This document shows, piece after piece, positions 35,517-43,636 of a stretch of 64,000 bases of DNA. The position numbers and the translations under genes were made by a program. The notes below the pieces were generated by a model. The model was not told where the DNA came from, searched no databases, and worked only from the letters and a program-made list of their open reading frames with translations. The first letter of the stretch is position 1, and the number at the start of each line of letters is the position of its first letter. This DNA comes from CAZGMC01 sp964526565 (GTDB taxonomy: Bacteria > Pseudomonadota > Alphaproteobacteria > DSM-16000 > Inquilinaceae): assembly GCA_964526565.1 (NCBI GenBank), contig CAZGMC010000001.1, forward strand, positions 102,507 to 166,506. The letters run 5' to 3'.

Positions 35517-35604
35517 CAGGGACTCCCTTGCCGCCGATGCAGGTCGCCGCGGCGATCGGCCGGACCACGGCCACCAGCGGTTCGCGACCGGCCTGCCGCC
35601 GGTC

Positions 35605-36417
35605 TCAGTCGGCCAGCTCCGCCGCGCGCTGCGCCGCGGCGGCCAGGGCACGGTCGAACAGGGGCTGCAGGCCGGCCTCGGCCATCAGCACCGCCAGCGC
35701 CGCCTCTGTCGTGCCGCCGGGGCTGGTCACCGCGCGGCGCAGCTCCTCGGGCGGCACATTGGAGGCGGCGGCCAGGGCGCCGGCACCCGTCACGGTCTCG
35801 CGCGCCAGCCGCCCGGCCAGGTCGGTCGGCAGGCCCAGTGCGGCGCCGGCCCGGGCCAGCGTCTCGATCAGCAGGAACACATAGGCCGGGCCGCTGCCCG
35901 ACAGGGCTGTGGCGGCGTCGATCAGGCGCTCGTCGGCGAGCCATTCGACCGTGCCGACGGCACGCAGCAGCCGGTCGCACAGGTCGCGCTGCGCGGCCGA
36001 GGCGCGCGGATTGGCGGTCAGCACCGAGACGCCGCGGCCGATCGCCGACGGGGTGTTGGGCATGGCCCGCACGATCGCTGCCTCAGGCCCGAGCAGGTCC
36101 TGGAACCAGCCGACGGTCTTGCCGGCGGCGATCGACAAGAACACCGCACGATCGGCATAGCGGCGATAGGCCGGGACGACGGCCGCCATCACCTGCGGCT
36201 TGACGGCCAGGACCACGACCTCGGGGTCGGTACCGTCCGGCAGGGCGTCGGGCGTGGCGGCGACGTGCACGGCAGCATGCCCGGCCACCCCCCGCCCGAC
36301 CGCCTGCAGGTGCGGCTCGACGATGTCGATGCGCCCGGCGATGCCCGAATCCAGCCAGCCGGCGACCAGCGCCCCGCCCATCTTGCCGCAGCCGACCAGC
36401 AGCAGGCGGCGGCCCAT
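35605..36417 (-). CDS. proC: Pyrroline-5-carboxylate reductase
   Basis: Last step of proline synthesis. 270 residues with a Rossmann motif LLVGCGKMGGALVAG, the NADPH-side VVVLAVKPQVM, IVRAMPNTPSAIGRGVSVL, and the C-terminal ALSGSGPAYVFLLIETLARA dimer block. The start at 36417 puts the dinucleotide motif at the expected place. It lies 32 bases after the YbjN-family gene on the same strand. Confidence 0.95.
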   Translation of the reverse strand: MGRRLLLVGCGKMGGALVAGWLDSGIAGRIDIVEPHLQAVGRGVAGHAAVHVAATPDALPDGTDPEVVVLAVKPQVMAAVVPAYRRYADRAVFLSIAAGKTVGWFQDLLGPEAAIVRAMPNTPSAIGRGVSVLTANPRASAAQRDLCDRLLRAVGTVEWLADERLIDAATALSGSGPAYVFLLIETLARAGAALGLPTDLAGRLARETVTGAGALAAASNVPPEELRRAVTSPGGTTEAALAVLMAEAGLQPLFDRALAAAAQRAAELAD

Positions 36418-36449
36418 GGCGTCCGACCCGTCCACGGCGACGCAGGGGA

Positions 36450-36953
36450 TCACGCTTCGGCGACCGTATCGAGGATGGCGGCGGACACCGCCTCCACCGG
36501 CGACTTGCCGCCCCAGATGACGAACTGGAAGGCGGGGTAGTAGCGCTCGCACTCGGTCAGGGCAATCTCCACCAGGTCCTCCAGCTGCTCGACGCTGGCC
36601 GCCTGCGCGCCGCGCAACAGGGTGGTGTGGCGGAACATCGGCGTGCCCTCGTCCGAATCGAGGTCGAAATGACCGAGCCACATCCGCTCATTGATGATGG
36701 CCAGCAGCTCGTAGACGGCGGCGCGGCGCCCCTGGGCCACGCGCATGTCGTACTGGCAGGAGAACTGCATGGCGCTGACGTCGTCCTGCCAGAAGAAGAA
36801 CAGGCGGTAATTGCACCAGCGGCCGGCGATCTCAACGATCATCTCGTCGTGGCTTGACCGGTCGAACGCCCAGTCATTGGCGGCAACAATTTCCTCCAGC
36901 GTGTCCAAGGGATTCTGGGTGAAGCTGCTGGTCTCGATGGACGCGACCGCCAT
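36450..36953 (-). CDS. YbjN-domain protein
   Basis: 167-residue protein of the YbjN family, whose fold resembles a type III secretion chaperone. NPLDTLEEIVAANDWAFDRS, FFFWQDDVSAMQFSCQYDM and INERMWLGHFDLDSDEGTPM are family blocks. AGGAGG lies before the ATG at 36953. It is linked with proC in alphaproteobacteria, suggesting co-transcription. The molecular role is unknown. Confidence 0.9.
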   Translation of the reverse strand: MAVASIETSSFTQNPLDTLEEIVAANDWAFDRSSHDEMIVEIAGRWCNYRLFFFWQDDVSAMQFSCQYDMRVAQGRRAAVYELLAIINERMWLGHFDLDSDEGTPMFRHTTLLRGAQAASVEQLEDLVEIALTECERYYPAFQFVIWGGKSPVEAVSAAILDTVAEA

Positions 36954-37178
36954 CCTCGTGCCCTCCTCCTGCGGCGGGCCTGCCCGCGGGTTGCGACTGG
37001 AGCATGGCCCGGATCCGCGTAACCTTCGCCCCCTTTTTCGCACCCTTCATCGACAGGTGGTGGTTTTGCCGGTGCCATCTGCAACATGCGGGACCGTGTC
37101 ACAACGGTTCCGCTCCGGCAATCGATTCCTTGGCGCCGGCACGATCAAGGGAAACACTGCCGTCGGCGTCAAGAACCT

Positions 37179-37457
37179 TTACTCGCCGCCATCGCTGCCG
37201 GATCCGGGCGCGGCGCCCAGCCGGCGCTCCAGCTCCGCCAGGCGGGCGGCCATGGCTTCCTGCTCGGAGCGGGCGGTGGCGGCCATTTCGTGTACGGCCT
37301 CGAACTCCTCGCGGCTGACCACGTCCAGGCGGGAGAGAATGCGCTCGAACTGCTGGCGCATCTGCGCCTCCGCTTCGTCGCGCATGCCGGCGACCGCACC
37401 CATGGCGCCGGAGGCGACGCGGGCCAGATCGTCCAGAATTTTGCTGTCGAACTGCAT
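37179..37457 (-). CDS. ubiK: Ubiquinone biosynthesis accessory factor UbiK
   Basis: 92-residue protein, helical, with the family start MQFDSKILDDLARVASGAMG and a C-terminal coiled coil (EAMAARLAELERRLG). UbiK (formerly YqiC, BMFP family) aids ubiquinone synthesis under air. The longer frame to 37565 has no matching sequence. Confidence 0.88.
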   Translation of the reverse strand: MQFDSKILDDLARVASGAMGAVAGMRDEAEAQMRQQFERILSRLDVVSREEFEAVHEMAATARSEQEAMAARLAELERRLGAAPGSGSDGGE

Positions 37458-37582
37458 GTGTCCTGTTCTCGATGGCGATTTGGTCCGAAGTATGGCGGCC
37501 GGCCCGGTGCATTGCAACGGCGGCGGCAGGCGGCCTATAACCCCGCCGGTCGCCTTTCCATACACGTCATATATGTCGCGTC

Positions 37583-38572
37583 ATGATCCTGGTCACCGGC
37601 GGTGCCGGCTTCCTCGGCTCCAATCTGGTCGCCGCGCTGGAACGGCGTGGTCTGGCCGACCTGGTCGTGTGCGACCGGTTGGGCACGGACGACAAGTGGC
37701 GCAACATCGCGCGCCGCGAGCTGGCCGCCGTGGTCGAGCCGGAGCGGCTGTGGGAATTCCTGCACGGCGGCGCCGGCGGGCGGGTCGAGACGGTGTTCCA
37801 CCTGGGCGCCATCTCGTCGACCACCGAGCGCGACGCCGACCTGATCGTGCGCAACAACATCGGTCTGACGCTGGCGCTGTGGGACTGGTGCACGGAGCGG
37901 CGGGTGCGGTTCATCTATGCCTCGTCGGCGGCCACCTATGGCGACGGCAGCGCCGGGTTCGACGACGACATGGCACCCGAGGCGCTGGCGCGGCTGCGGC
38001 CGCTGAACGCCTATGGCTGGTCGAAGCACGCCGTCGACCGGCGGGTGGCGCGGCTGGCGACGCGCGGCGCGGCGACGCCGCCGCAATGGGCGGGCCTGAA
38101 GTTCTTCAACGCCTACGGGCCGAACGAGTACCACAAGGACGACATGGCCAGCCTCGTCTCGCGGCTCTACCCGCAGGTCGCGGCCGGGGCGCCGGCGCGG
38201 CTGTTCCGCTCGTACCGGCCGGACTACCCGGACGGCGGCCAGCGGCGGGATTTCGTCTGGGTCGACGACTGCGTGGCGGTGATGCTGTGGCTGCTCGACC
38301 GCCCCGAGGTCAACGGCCTGTTCAACGTCGGGTCGGGCCGGGCACGGAGCTGGCTGGACCTGGCCCACGCGGTGTTCGCCGCCATCGGCCGCGACCCGGC
38401 GATCGAGTTCATCGACATGCCCGAGTCCCTGCGGCCCAAGTACCAGTACTTCACCGAGGCTCCCATCGCCCGCCTGCGCGCCGCCGGCTTCCACCGGCCG
38501 ATGACATCGCTCGAGGACGGGGTGCGGGCGTACGTCCAGGGGTTCCTGGCGGCGGAGGATTCATACCGTTAG
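37583..38572 (+). CDS. hldD: ADP-L-glycero-D-manno-heptose 6-epimerase
   Basis: Makes ADP-L-glycero-D-manno-heptose for the lipopolysaccharide inner core. 329-residue short-chain dehydrogenase-type epimerase with NAD motif VTGGAGFLGSNLV, HLGAISSTTE, SSAATYGDGSAGF, catalytic Tyr-x-x-x-Lys in NAYGWSKH and FNAYGPNEYHKDDMAS. Its last codon and stop (CGT TAG) are also the first bases of an 11-copy 15-bp repeat, so every repeat unit carries an in-frame TAG. Confidence 0.95.
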   Translation: MILVTGGAGFLGSNLVAALERRGLADLVVCDRLGTDDKWRNIARRELAAVVEPERLWEFLHGGAGGRVETVFHLGAISSTTERDADLIVRNNIGLTLALWDWCTERRVRFIYASSAATYGDGSAGFDDDMAPEALARLRPLNAYGWSKHAVDRRVARLATRGAATPPQWAGLKFFNAYGPNEYHKDDMASLVSRLYPQVAAGAPARLFRSYRPDYPDGGQRRDFVWVDDCVAVMLWLLDRPEVNGLFNVGSGRARSWLDLAHAVFAAIGRDPAIEFIDMPESLRPKYQYFTEAPIARLRAAGFHRPMTSLEDGVRAYVQGFLAAEDSYR

Positions 38573-38733
38573 CCAGTGGGCCGTTAGCCGGCGGGCCGTT
38601 AGCCAGTGGGCCGTTAGCCGGCGGGCCGTTAGCCGGCGGGCCGTTAGCCGGCGGGCCGTTAGCCGGTGGGCCGTTAGCCGGCGGGCCGTTAGCCGGCGGG
38701 CCGTTAGCCGGCGGGCCGCTAGCCGGCGGGATG
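38568..38733. repeat. 15-bp minisatellite, 11 copies, starting at the hldD stop codon
   Basis: Unit CGTTAGCCGGCGGGC, with CAGTG and CGGTG variants in three copies. The hldD stop codon is inside the first unit. On the minus strand the array is open and reads PPANG repeats, but no gene start or homology supports coding. Confidence 0.95.
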
Positions 38734-38798
38734 GTCGTCACCCGCAGGTCGACCCGTCCGTCAGCGAAGCCCCGCACCACCCTGGCAGGGGGCGATGC

Positions 38799-39728
38799 CT
38801 ATGCCACCCCCTCATCCGCCACCCTCGCAAAGGCCGCGAGCAGTCCGGCGGTGGCATGGGCGAAGGCGGGGTAGGCGAGGCGGTCGGGGGTGTCGCCGGA
38901 GGTGTGGTAGTAGGGGTTGCGGTAGAACGCCGTGTCGGTGACCATCATTGCGCGATAGCGGCGGCGCCAGAAGGCGCGGTGGTCGCTCCACGACACGCCG
39001 GGGACGAGGCGCAGGGTGGCGATGTGTTCCAGCGGAAACGCGCTGGTGCCGCGGAACGCCGCCGCCACCTGCCGCATCGGCCGGCGCGAGCGCAGGTCCG
39101 AGACCAGTCCCAGGAAATCGCCGCGGTTCGGGTAGAAGAAGTTCAGCGGCGGCGGATAGCGCTGGCTGCCGGGCGCCTCGCGGTAGAAGCCGACCATCTC
39201 CAGCGAGACCATCAGCCGGATGTCGTCGCCGCGGCGGCGGGCAGCCTCGGCGTAGACCTCGCTGCCCTGGCGGCGGGTGCGGAAGTGCGGCGGCTCCTCG
39301 TTGACGAAGGCGACGAAGCGCACCGTCATCGCCGGCTCGACCACGGCGAACAACCGCGCCAGCTCCAGCAGGGCGGCGATGCCGCTGGCGTTGTCGTCGG
39401 CGCCGGGGCTGCCGACGACGGTATCGTAGTGGGCGCCGATCAGCAGCACCCGGTCGGGCCAGGTGTGGCCGGGGCGCGCCACCTCCAGGTTGGCGCAGGG
39501 GACGCCGGCGGCATGGTAGACCTGGGCGGACACGGCATAGCCGCTGTCGCGCCACGTCGCCTCGACATAGTCGGCGGCGGCGGCCAGGGCGCGTGGCCGG
39601 CCGACATGGCGCTCGCCGATGTCGCCGGCCAGCCGGTAGACGTGGCGGCGCAGCCGCGCCTCCAGGCCCGGGCCGGCGATCACGGCATTGCCGGTGTTGC
39701 GCGCCGCTGGAACATGACCAGACGCCAT
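38799..39728 (-). CDS. M28-family zinc aminopeptidase
   Basis: 309-residue peptidase with the metal ligands in LLIGAHYDTVVGSPGADDNA and the catalytic Glu in AFVNEEPPHF; the C-terminal His region is YHTSGDTPDRL. There is no clear signal peptide, so it is probably cytoplasmic unless the start lies further upstream. Substrate not predictable. It converges with hldD across the minisatellite. Confidence 0.88.
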   Translation of the reverse strand: MASGHVPAARNTGNAVIAGPGLEARLRRHVYRLAGDIGERHVGRPRALAAAADYVEATWRDSGYAVSAQVYHAAGVPCANLEVARPGHTWPDRVLLIGAHYDTVVGSPGADDNASGIAALLELARLFAVVEPAMTVRFVAFVNEEPPHFRTRRQGSEVYAEAARRRGDDIRLMVSLEMVGFYREAPGSQRYPPPLNFFYPNRGDFLGLVSDLRSRRPMRQVAAAFRGTSAFPLEHIATLRLVPGVSWSDHRAFWRRRYRAMMVTDTAFYRNPYYHTSGDTPDRLAYPAFAHATAGLLAAFARVADEGVA

Positions 39729-39997
39729 CCGTCGTCTCCGCTGTCATGGCGCAGGATGTAGAGGCCGCCGGCGTCGCCGGTGGCCCTGACGCAGCAGTGG
39801 TCGTCGCCTGCCCAATCGGCTGCTCGGCCGTCTGTGGACCGGGCGGCCGTCTCGTGTTGTCCCTCGTGAAGGTGAGACGCATGTGCGCCGCACACAAGGC
39901 GGCGGGCGTCATGGAACCGCTGCCGGCTTGTCACGGCGCCGTCATCGCGCTTGCCTAGGCTTGGGGACCGGAGCAGAGAGACGGGGAGAGTCGCGCC

Positions 39998-40915
39998 ATG
40001 GCGGAGCAGCCGATCATCAAGGGCATCGGGTTCAGCACCCACGGCAACGGAAACCTGGCCGACCTCGACGCGGCGCTGGGGCGCATCGCCGACACTGGTG
40101 CGACCCATGCCGAGCTCAGCCTGAACCAGGAGGACCTGGTCCTGAACGGCCGGATCCTGTGGCCGCGGGCGCGCCAACTGGAGCAGATCTGCGCCCGGCG
40201 CGGCCTGGGCTACACGGTGCACGGGCCGATCTGCATGAACTTCATGGACGAGGGCCGGCTGGACCTGCACCGGGCCGTGGCCCGCGCGTTCATCGACCTG
40301 ACGGCGCTGGTCGGCGCCGATGTCCTGGTCCACCACGGCGGGCGCATCGCTGCGGGGCCGTGGCCGGCGCTCGACCGTTTGCTCGACCTGGAACGCCGCG
40401 CCCTGGTCGAGGCGGCGGACTATGCCGGGAGCAAGGGCGTGCGCCTGGCGGTCGAGAACCTGTTCATGGAAGGCCCGGACCAGTTCGCCTGCGACCCGGT
40501 GCAGCTCGCCGGCCAACTGGCCCGGCTGGACCACCCGGCGGTGTGCGCCACGCTGGACTTCTCCCACGCCTATCTGATGTGCACCTGGAAGGGGCTGCCC
40601 TATGCGGAGACCGTGGCGGCGCTGGCGCCATGGGTCGGCCACCTGCACGTCCACGACAGCTTCGGCCGGCCGCCCGGCCTGCAGACCTATTCGACGGCCG
40701 AACGCCTCGCCTATGGCCAGGGCGACCTGCACCTGCCGCTGGGCTGGGGCGACATCCCCTGGGACACCCTGCTGCCGCGGCTGCAGGTCCGCCCCGGCAC
40801 CGTGATGATCGTGGAGTTGCCGCCCCGCTGGCACGCCGAGATGGCGGAGACGCTGGCCACGGCGCGCCGCCATGCCCGGCTGCTGGAGGAGGCGCATGGG
40901 CGCAGGGCGGCATGA
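39998..40915 (+). CDS. Sugar phosphate isomerase/epimerase-type TIM-barrel protein
   Basis: 305-residue protein of the AP endonuclease 2 / xylose isomerase-like TIM-barrel superfamily. Metal-site features include VHGPICMNFM, VHHGGR, LAVENLFMEG, TLDFSHAYLM and LHVHDSFGRP. AGAGACGGGGAG precedes the ATG. There are no pathway neighbours, so the substrate is unknown. Confidence 0.85.
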   Translation: MAEQPIIKGIGFSTHGNGNLADLDAALGRIADTGATHAELSLNQEDLVLNGRILWPRARQLEQICARRGLGYTVHGPICMNFMDEGRLDLHRAVARAFIDLTALVGADVLVHHGGRIAAGPWPALDRLLDLERRALVEAADYAGSKGVRLAVENLFMEGPDQFACDPVQLAGQLARLDHPAVCATLDFSHAYLMCTWKGLPYAETVAALAPWVGHLHVHDSFGRPPGLQTYSTAERLAYGQGDLHLPLGWGDIPWDTLLPRLQVRPGTVMIVELPPRWHAEMAETLATARRHARLLEEAHGRRAA

Positions 40916-41359
40916 TGCGCCCACGGGCGCGCGGTGGCCGCTATGGGAACCGGTCGCCGGCCATGGGACGGGCCGATCGGCCCAGCCTGGCGTTGCTGCC
41001 GAGGTGTGTCCGGTGGGGCTGGCGGGACGCAGGTCGCTGCGGCTCGGCACGCTCCAGCTCGCGAAAGGCCTTCTCGTATTCGATGAAGGCCAGCACGTCT
41101 TGGATTGTCAGGATGGCGAAACCCCCCTTGTCGTGGCGGCTCGTCGCCGCCCGCCGTTGATGACATCCACCGAAACCATCTGCCGGGGCAATGGTTCCTG
41201 GTGTCTCGGCCCGGGTACGGCGGACCCGATGCCGCGCGGATGCCACCTTGAAGCAAATTACCCCTTGCATGGAAGCAGAATCGGGCCTCGGATGAACAAC
41301 TCTTGCAAACAGCCTCCGGATTGGGCAAATGGCCTCCGGATCGGGTAAGGACCGTTCGC
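40916..41359. other. 444-base intergenic stretch, no gene assigned
   Basis: A minus-strand frame includes TIQDVLAFIEYEKAFRELER (about 41040-41120), which reads like a helical protein fragment, but I cannot match it to a family and its start is unclear. Near 41312-41349 a 19-base segment (CCTCCGGATYGGGYAA core) is repeated in tandem just before the glutathione transferase start. Confidence 0.45.
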
Positions 41360-41998
41360 ATGTCCGACCAGGTGATCTTTTATACAAATCCAATGTCGCG
41401 CGGCCGCATTGTCCGCTGGATGCTGGAAGAGGTGGGGACGCCGTATGAGGCGCGGGTGCTGGAATACGGCCCGGCGATGAAGTCGGCCGAGTACCGCGCC
41501 ATCAATCCCATGGGCAAGGTGCCGGCCCTCACCCACCGCGGTGTGGCGGTCACCGAGACCGCCGCCATCTGTGCCTATCTGGCCGACGCCTTCCCGGAGG
41601 CCGGACTGACGCCGGCGGCGGGCGACCCGTTGCGCGGCCCCTATTACCGCTGGCTGTTCTTTGCGGCCGGTCCCCTGGAAGCGGCGACCATGGACCGCAT
41701 GCTGGGCGTGGCCGTGCCGGAGGACCGGCGGGCGATGGTTGGCTACGGCAGCATGGAGGACGTGCTGGCGACCCTGGAAATGGCGGTGGCCGCCGGCCCC
41801 TACCTCCTTGGCGAGCGCTTCACCGCCGCGGACGTCTATGTCGGAGCGCACATCGGCTGGGGCATGCAGATGGGCTCCCTGGACAAGCGCCCGGCCTTCG
41901 AGACCTATTGGGCGCGCCTGGCCGACCGCCCCGCCTGGGTCCGCGCCCGCGAGATCGACGACGCGCTGGAGGCAGAACAGAAGGCGGCGGCCGGGTGA
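41360..41998 (+). CDS. Glutathione S-transferase family protein
   Basis: 212-residue two-domain protein: N-terminal thioredoxin-like domain with IFYTNPMSRGRIVRWMLEE, INPMGKVPALTH and VTETAAICAYLADAF (glutathione-binding block), then an all-helical C-terminal domain with YLLGERFTAADVYVGAHIGW. Ser in PMSRG is the likely thiol-stabilising residue. Substrate unknown; monocistronic. Confidence 0.92.
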   Translation: MSDQVIFYTNPMSRGRIVRWMLEEVGTPYEARVLEYGPAMKSAEYRAINPMGKVPALTHRGVAVTETAAICAYLADAFPEAGLTPAAGDPLRGPYYRWLFFAAGPLEAATMDRMLGVAVPEDRRAMVGYGSMEDVLATLEMAVAAGPYLLGERFTAADVYVGAHIGWGMQMGSLDKRPAFETYWARLADRPAWVRAREIDDALEAEQKAAAG

Positions 41999-42190
41999 CG
42001 GGAAGGGCCGCTGGGCGGCAAGAGCTGCCGCCGCGCTGCCGGGGCGGGCATGCCGGCAGCGTGCGGCATGACGGGCGCGGCCATCGTGGCACTTCTGCCA
42101 CCGCTGCCGGCATGCTACCTCTCCCGGTCATCGGGCCGTAGGGCTTCGGATAGGCAACGCAACCAATAAAGCTGGACCGAGGGCAACGCC

Positions 42191-43636
42191 GTGTGTTCCG
42201 ACAAGCCGATTGCCGCAGTGTCCTCCGGCATGGCCGTCCTTCAGGTGACGCCGGCCAGGACCTTGCGCGAAGTCAGCCGCGTCGCGACCGTGCAGCCGCT
42301 GGATTACGGCGACCCGCGCTATGTCGACCTGACGCCGGGGCACGGCTCTAATGCCATGAAGCTGTTGCGGCTGCGGCTTTCGCAGATTGCCGAAGATGGC
42401 GGTGACCGCGCCGGCGGGCGCTGGAGCAAGATGATCTTCACCGGCCACCGCGGCTGCGGCAAGACCACCGAGCTGCGGCGCGTCGAGCACGATTTCGCCG
42501 ACCGGTTCTATCCGCTGCATCTGGAACTGGATGAGAACCTGCTCGAGGACTTCGATTACACGCTGCTGCTGCTGTGGCTGACCGAGTTCATCGTCAGCGA
42601 CTTTCACGCCAAGGGACGGCCGCTCGATGTCGGTCTGGTCGACGACGTGGCGCGCTGGTTCGAGAACAAGACACAGGTTCAGATCGACGACGAATCCCTC
42701 CGCCAGCAGTTGCAGGCGGGCGGCGAGGCAAAGGTCGGCGGCACTATTGCCGGTTTGTTCGGCCTCAAGCTGTTCGCCCGCATGAAATCTGAGGTGACGG
42801 GCAGTCTGCAGCGGCGGGAAGAGATCACGCGGACGCTGCAGCGCTTCGCCCGCGAGCTGATCGAAAAGGTGAACTTGCTGCTGGAGCACGCCGAACGAAC
42901 GCTGCGACAGCACAATCTGCCGGGCCGCCTGCTGATCGTCCATGACAATCTCGATCGCCTCAAGGGTGACCGGGCGCGCATCCTGTTCGAGGAATATGGG
43001 GACCTGTTGCGCCAGCTTTCCGCGCACATGATCTTTACGGCGCCGATCAGCCTGAAGCTGGCGCCGTTCAATCTCGGCACCGTGTTCCCGGATGTTTACA
43101 CCATGCCGATGGTCAAGGTCGTCGAGCGGGAGAGCGGGGCGCCGAACGAGGCCGGCCTCACCACCTTGCAGAGACTGCTGGACAGGCGCGTCGATTGCGG
43201 GGCGGTGTTTGCCGACGAGAACGCGCGGACGGAGCTCTGCCGGGGGAGCGGCGGCAGCGTGCGCGATCTGGTGCGGCTGCTGAGCAATGCGGCCGACCAT
43301 GCCCAGGTCGATGAGAAGAACGCGATTGATGTGGATTCTGTGACCAGGGCCATCAACGGCATGCGTAACGAGTACATGCGCATCCTTATTCCTGAGCGCC
43401 TGTATTACGGCCGTCTCGCCAGGATTCACCTGCACCGCAACGACGGCTATGGCGGCGACGCCGGCGCGGACGCCGGGGCAGCGCAGAAGGAGCGCGCGTT
43501 CTTTATCGAGCTGCTGCTGAACGGTGCGGTGCTGGAATACAACGGCGACGAGCCGTGGTACGATGTTCATCCGGCCGTGCAGCGGATCAGGGCCTTCCAG
43601 CATGCTGTCGACACTGCCCGCACCAGCGGACCTTGA
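42191..43636 (+). CDS. P-loop ATPase of an ATPase-TPR gene pair
   Basis: 481-residue soluble protein. Walker A is IFTGHRGCGKTTELRRV (about residues 81-97) and Walker B-like LLIVHDNLDRLKG (about 249-261), giving a STAND/AAA-type core. A helical region with RREEITRTLQRFARELIEKV lies between them. The C-terminal half includes CRGSGGSVRDLVRLLSNAAD and ends in a winged-helix-like segment (FIELLLNGAVLEYNGDEPWY). The start is GTG; a Met 13 codons on is possible. The last 35 bases overlap the TPR gene, so the two proteins probably act together. No known pathway fits; a stress-sensing or conflict role is inference. Confidence 0.8.
   Translation: MCSDKPIAAVSSGMAVLQVTPARTLREVSRVATVQPLDYGDPRYVDLTPGHGSNAMKLLRLRLSQIAEDGGDRAGGRWSKMIFTGHRGCGKTTELRRVEHDFADRFYPLHLELDENLLEDFDYTLLLLWLTEFIVSDFHAKGRPLDVGLVDDVARWFENKTQVQIDDESLRQQLQAGGEAKVGGTIAGLFGLKLFARMKSEVTGSLQRREEITRTLQRFARELIEKVNLLLEHAERTLRQHNLPGRLLIVHDNLDRLKGDRARILFEEYGDLLRQLSAHMIFTAPISLKLAPFNLGTVFPDVYTMPMVKVVERESGAPNEAGLTTLQRLLDRRVDCGAVFADENARTELCRGSGGSVRDLVRLLSNAADHAQVDEKNAIDVDSVTRAINGMRNEYMRILIPERLYYGRLARIHLHRNDGYGGDAGADAGAAQKERAFFIELLLNGAVLEYNGDEPWYDVHPAVQRIRAFQHAVDTARTSGP

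Noticed and set aside
38451..38780. A minus-strand frame with PPANG repeats, possibly a collagen-like protein
   Set aside because: The repeat array is a codon multiple and stays open by construction; there is no start signal, and the hldD end runs through it.
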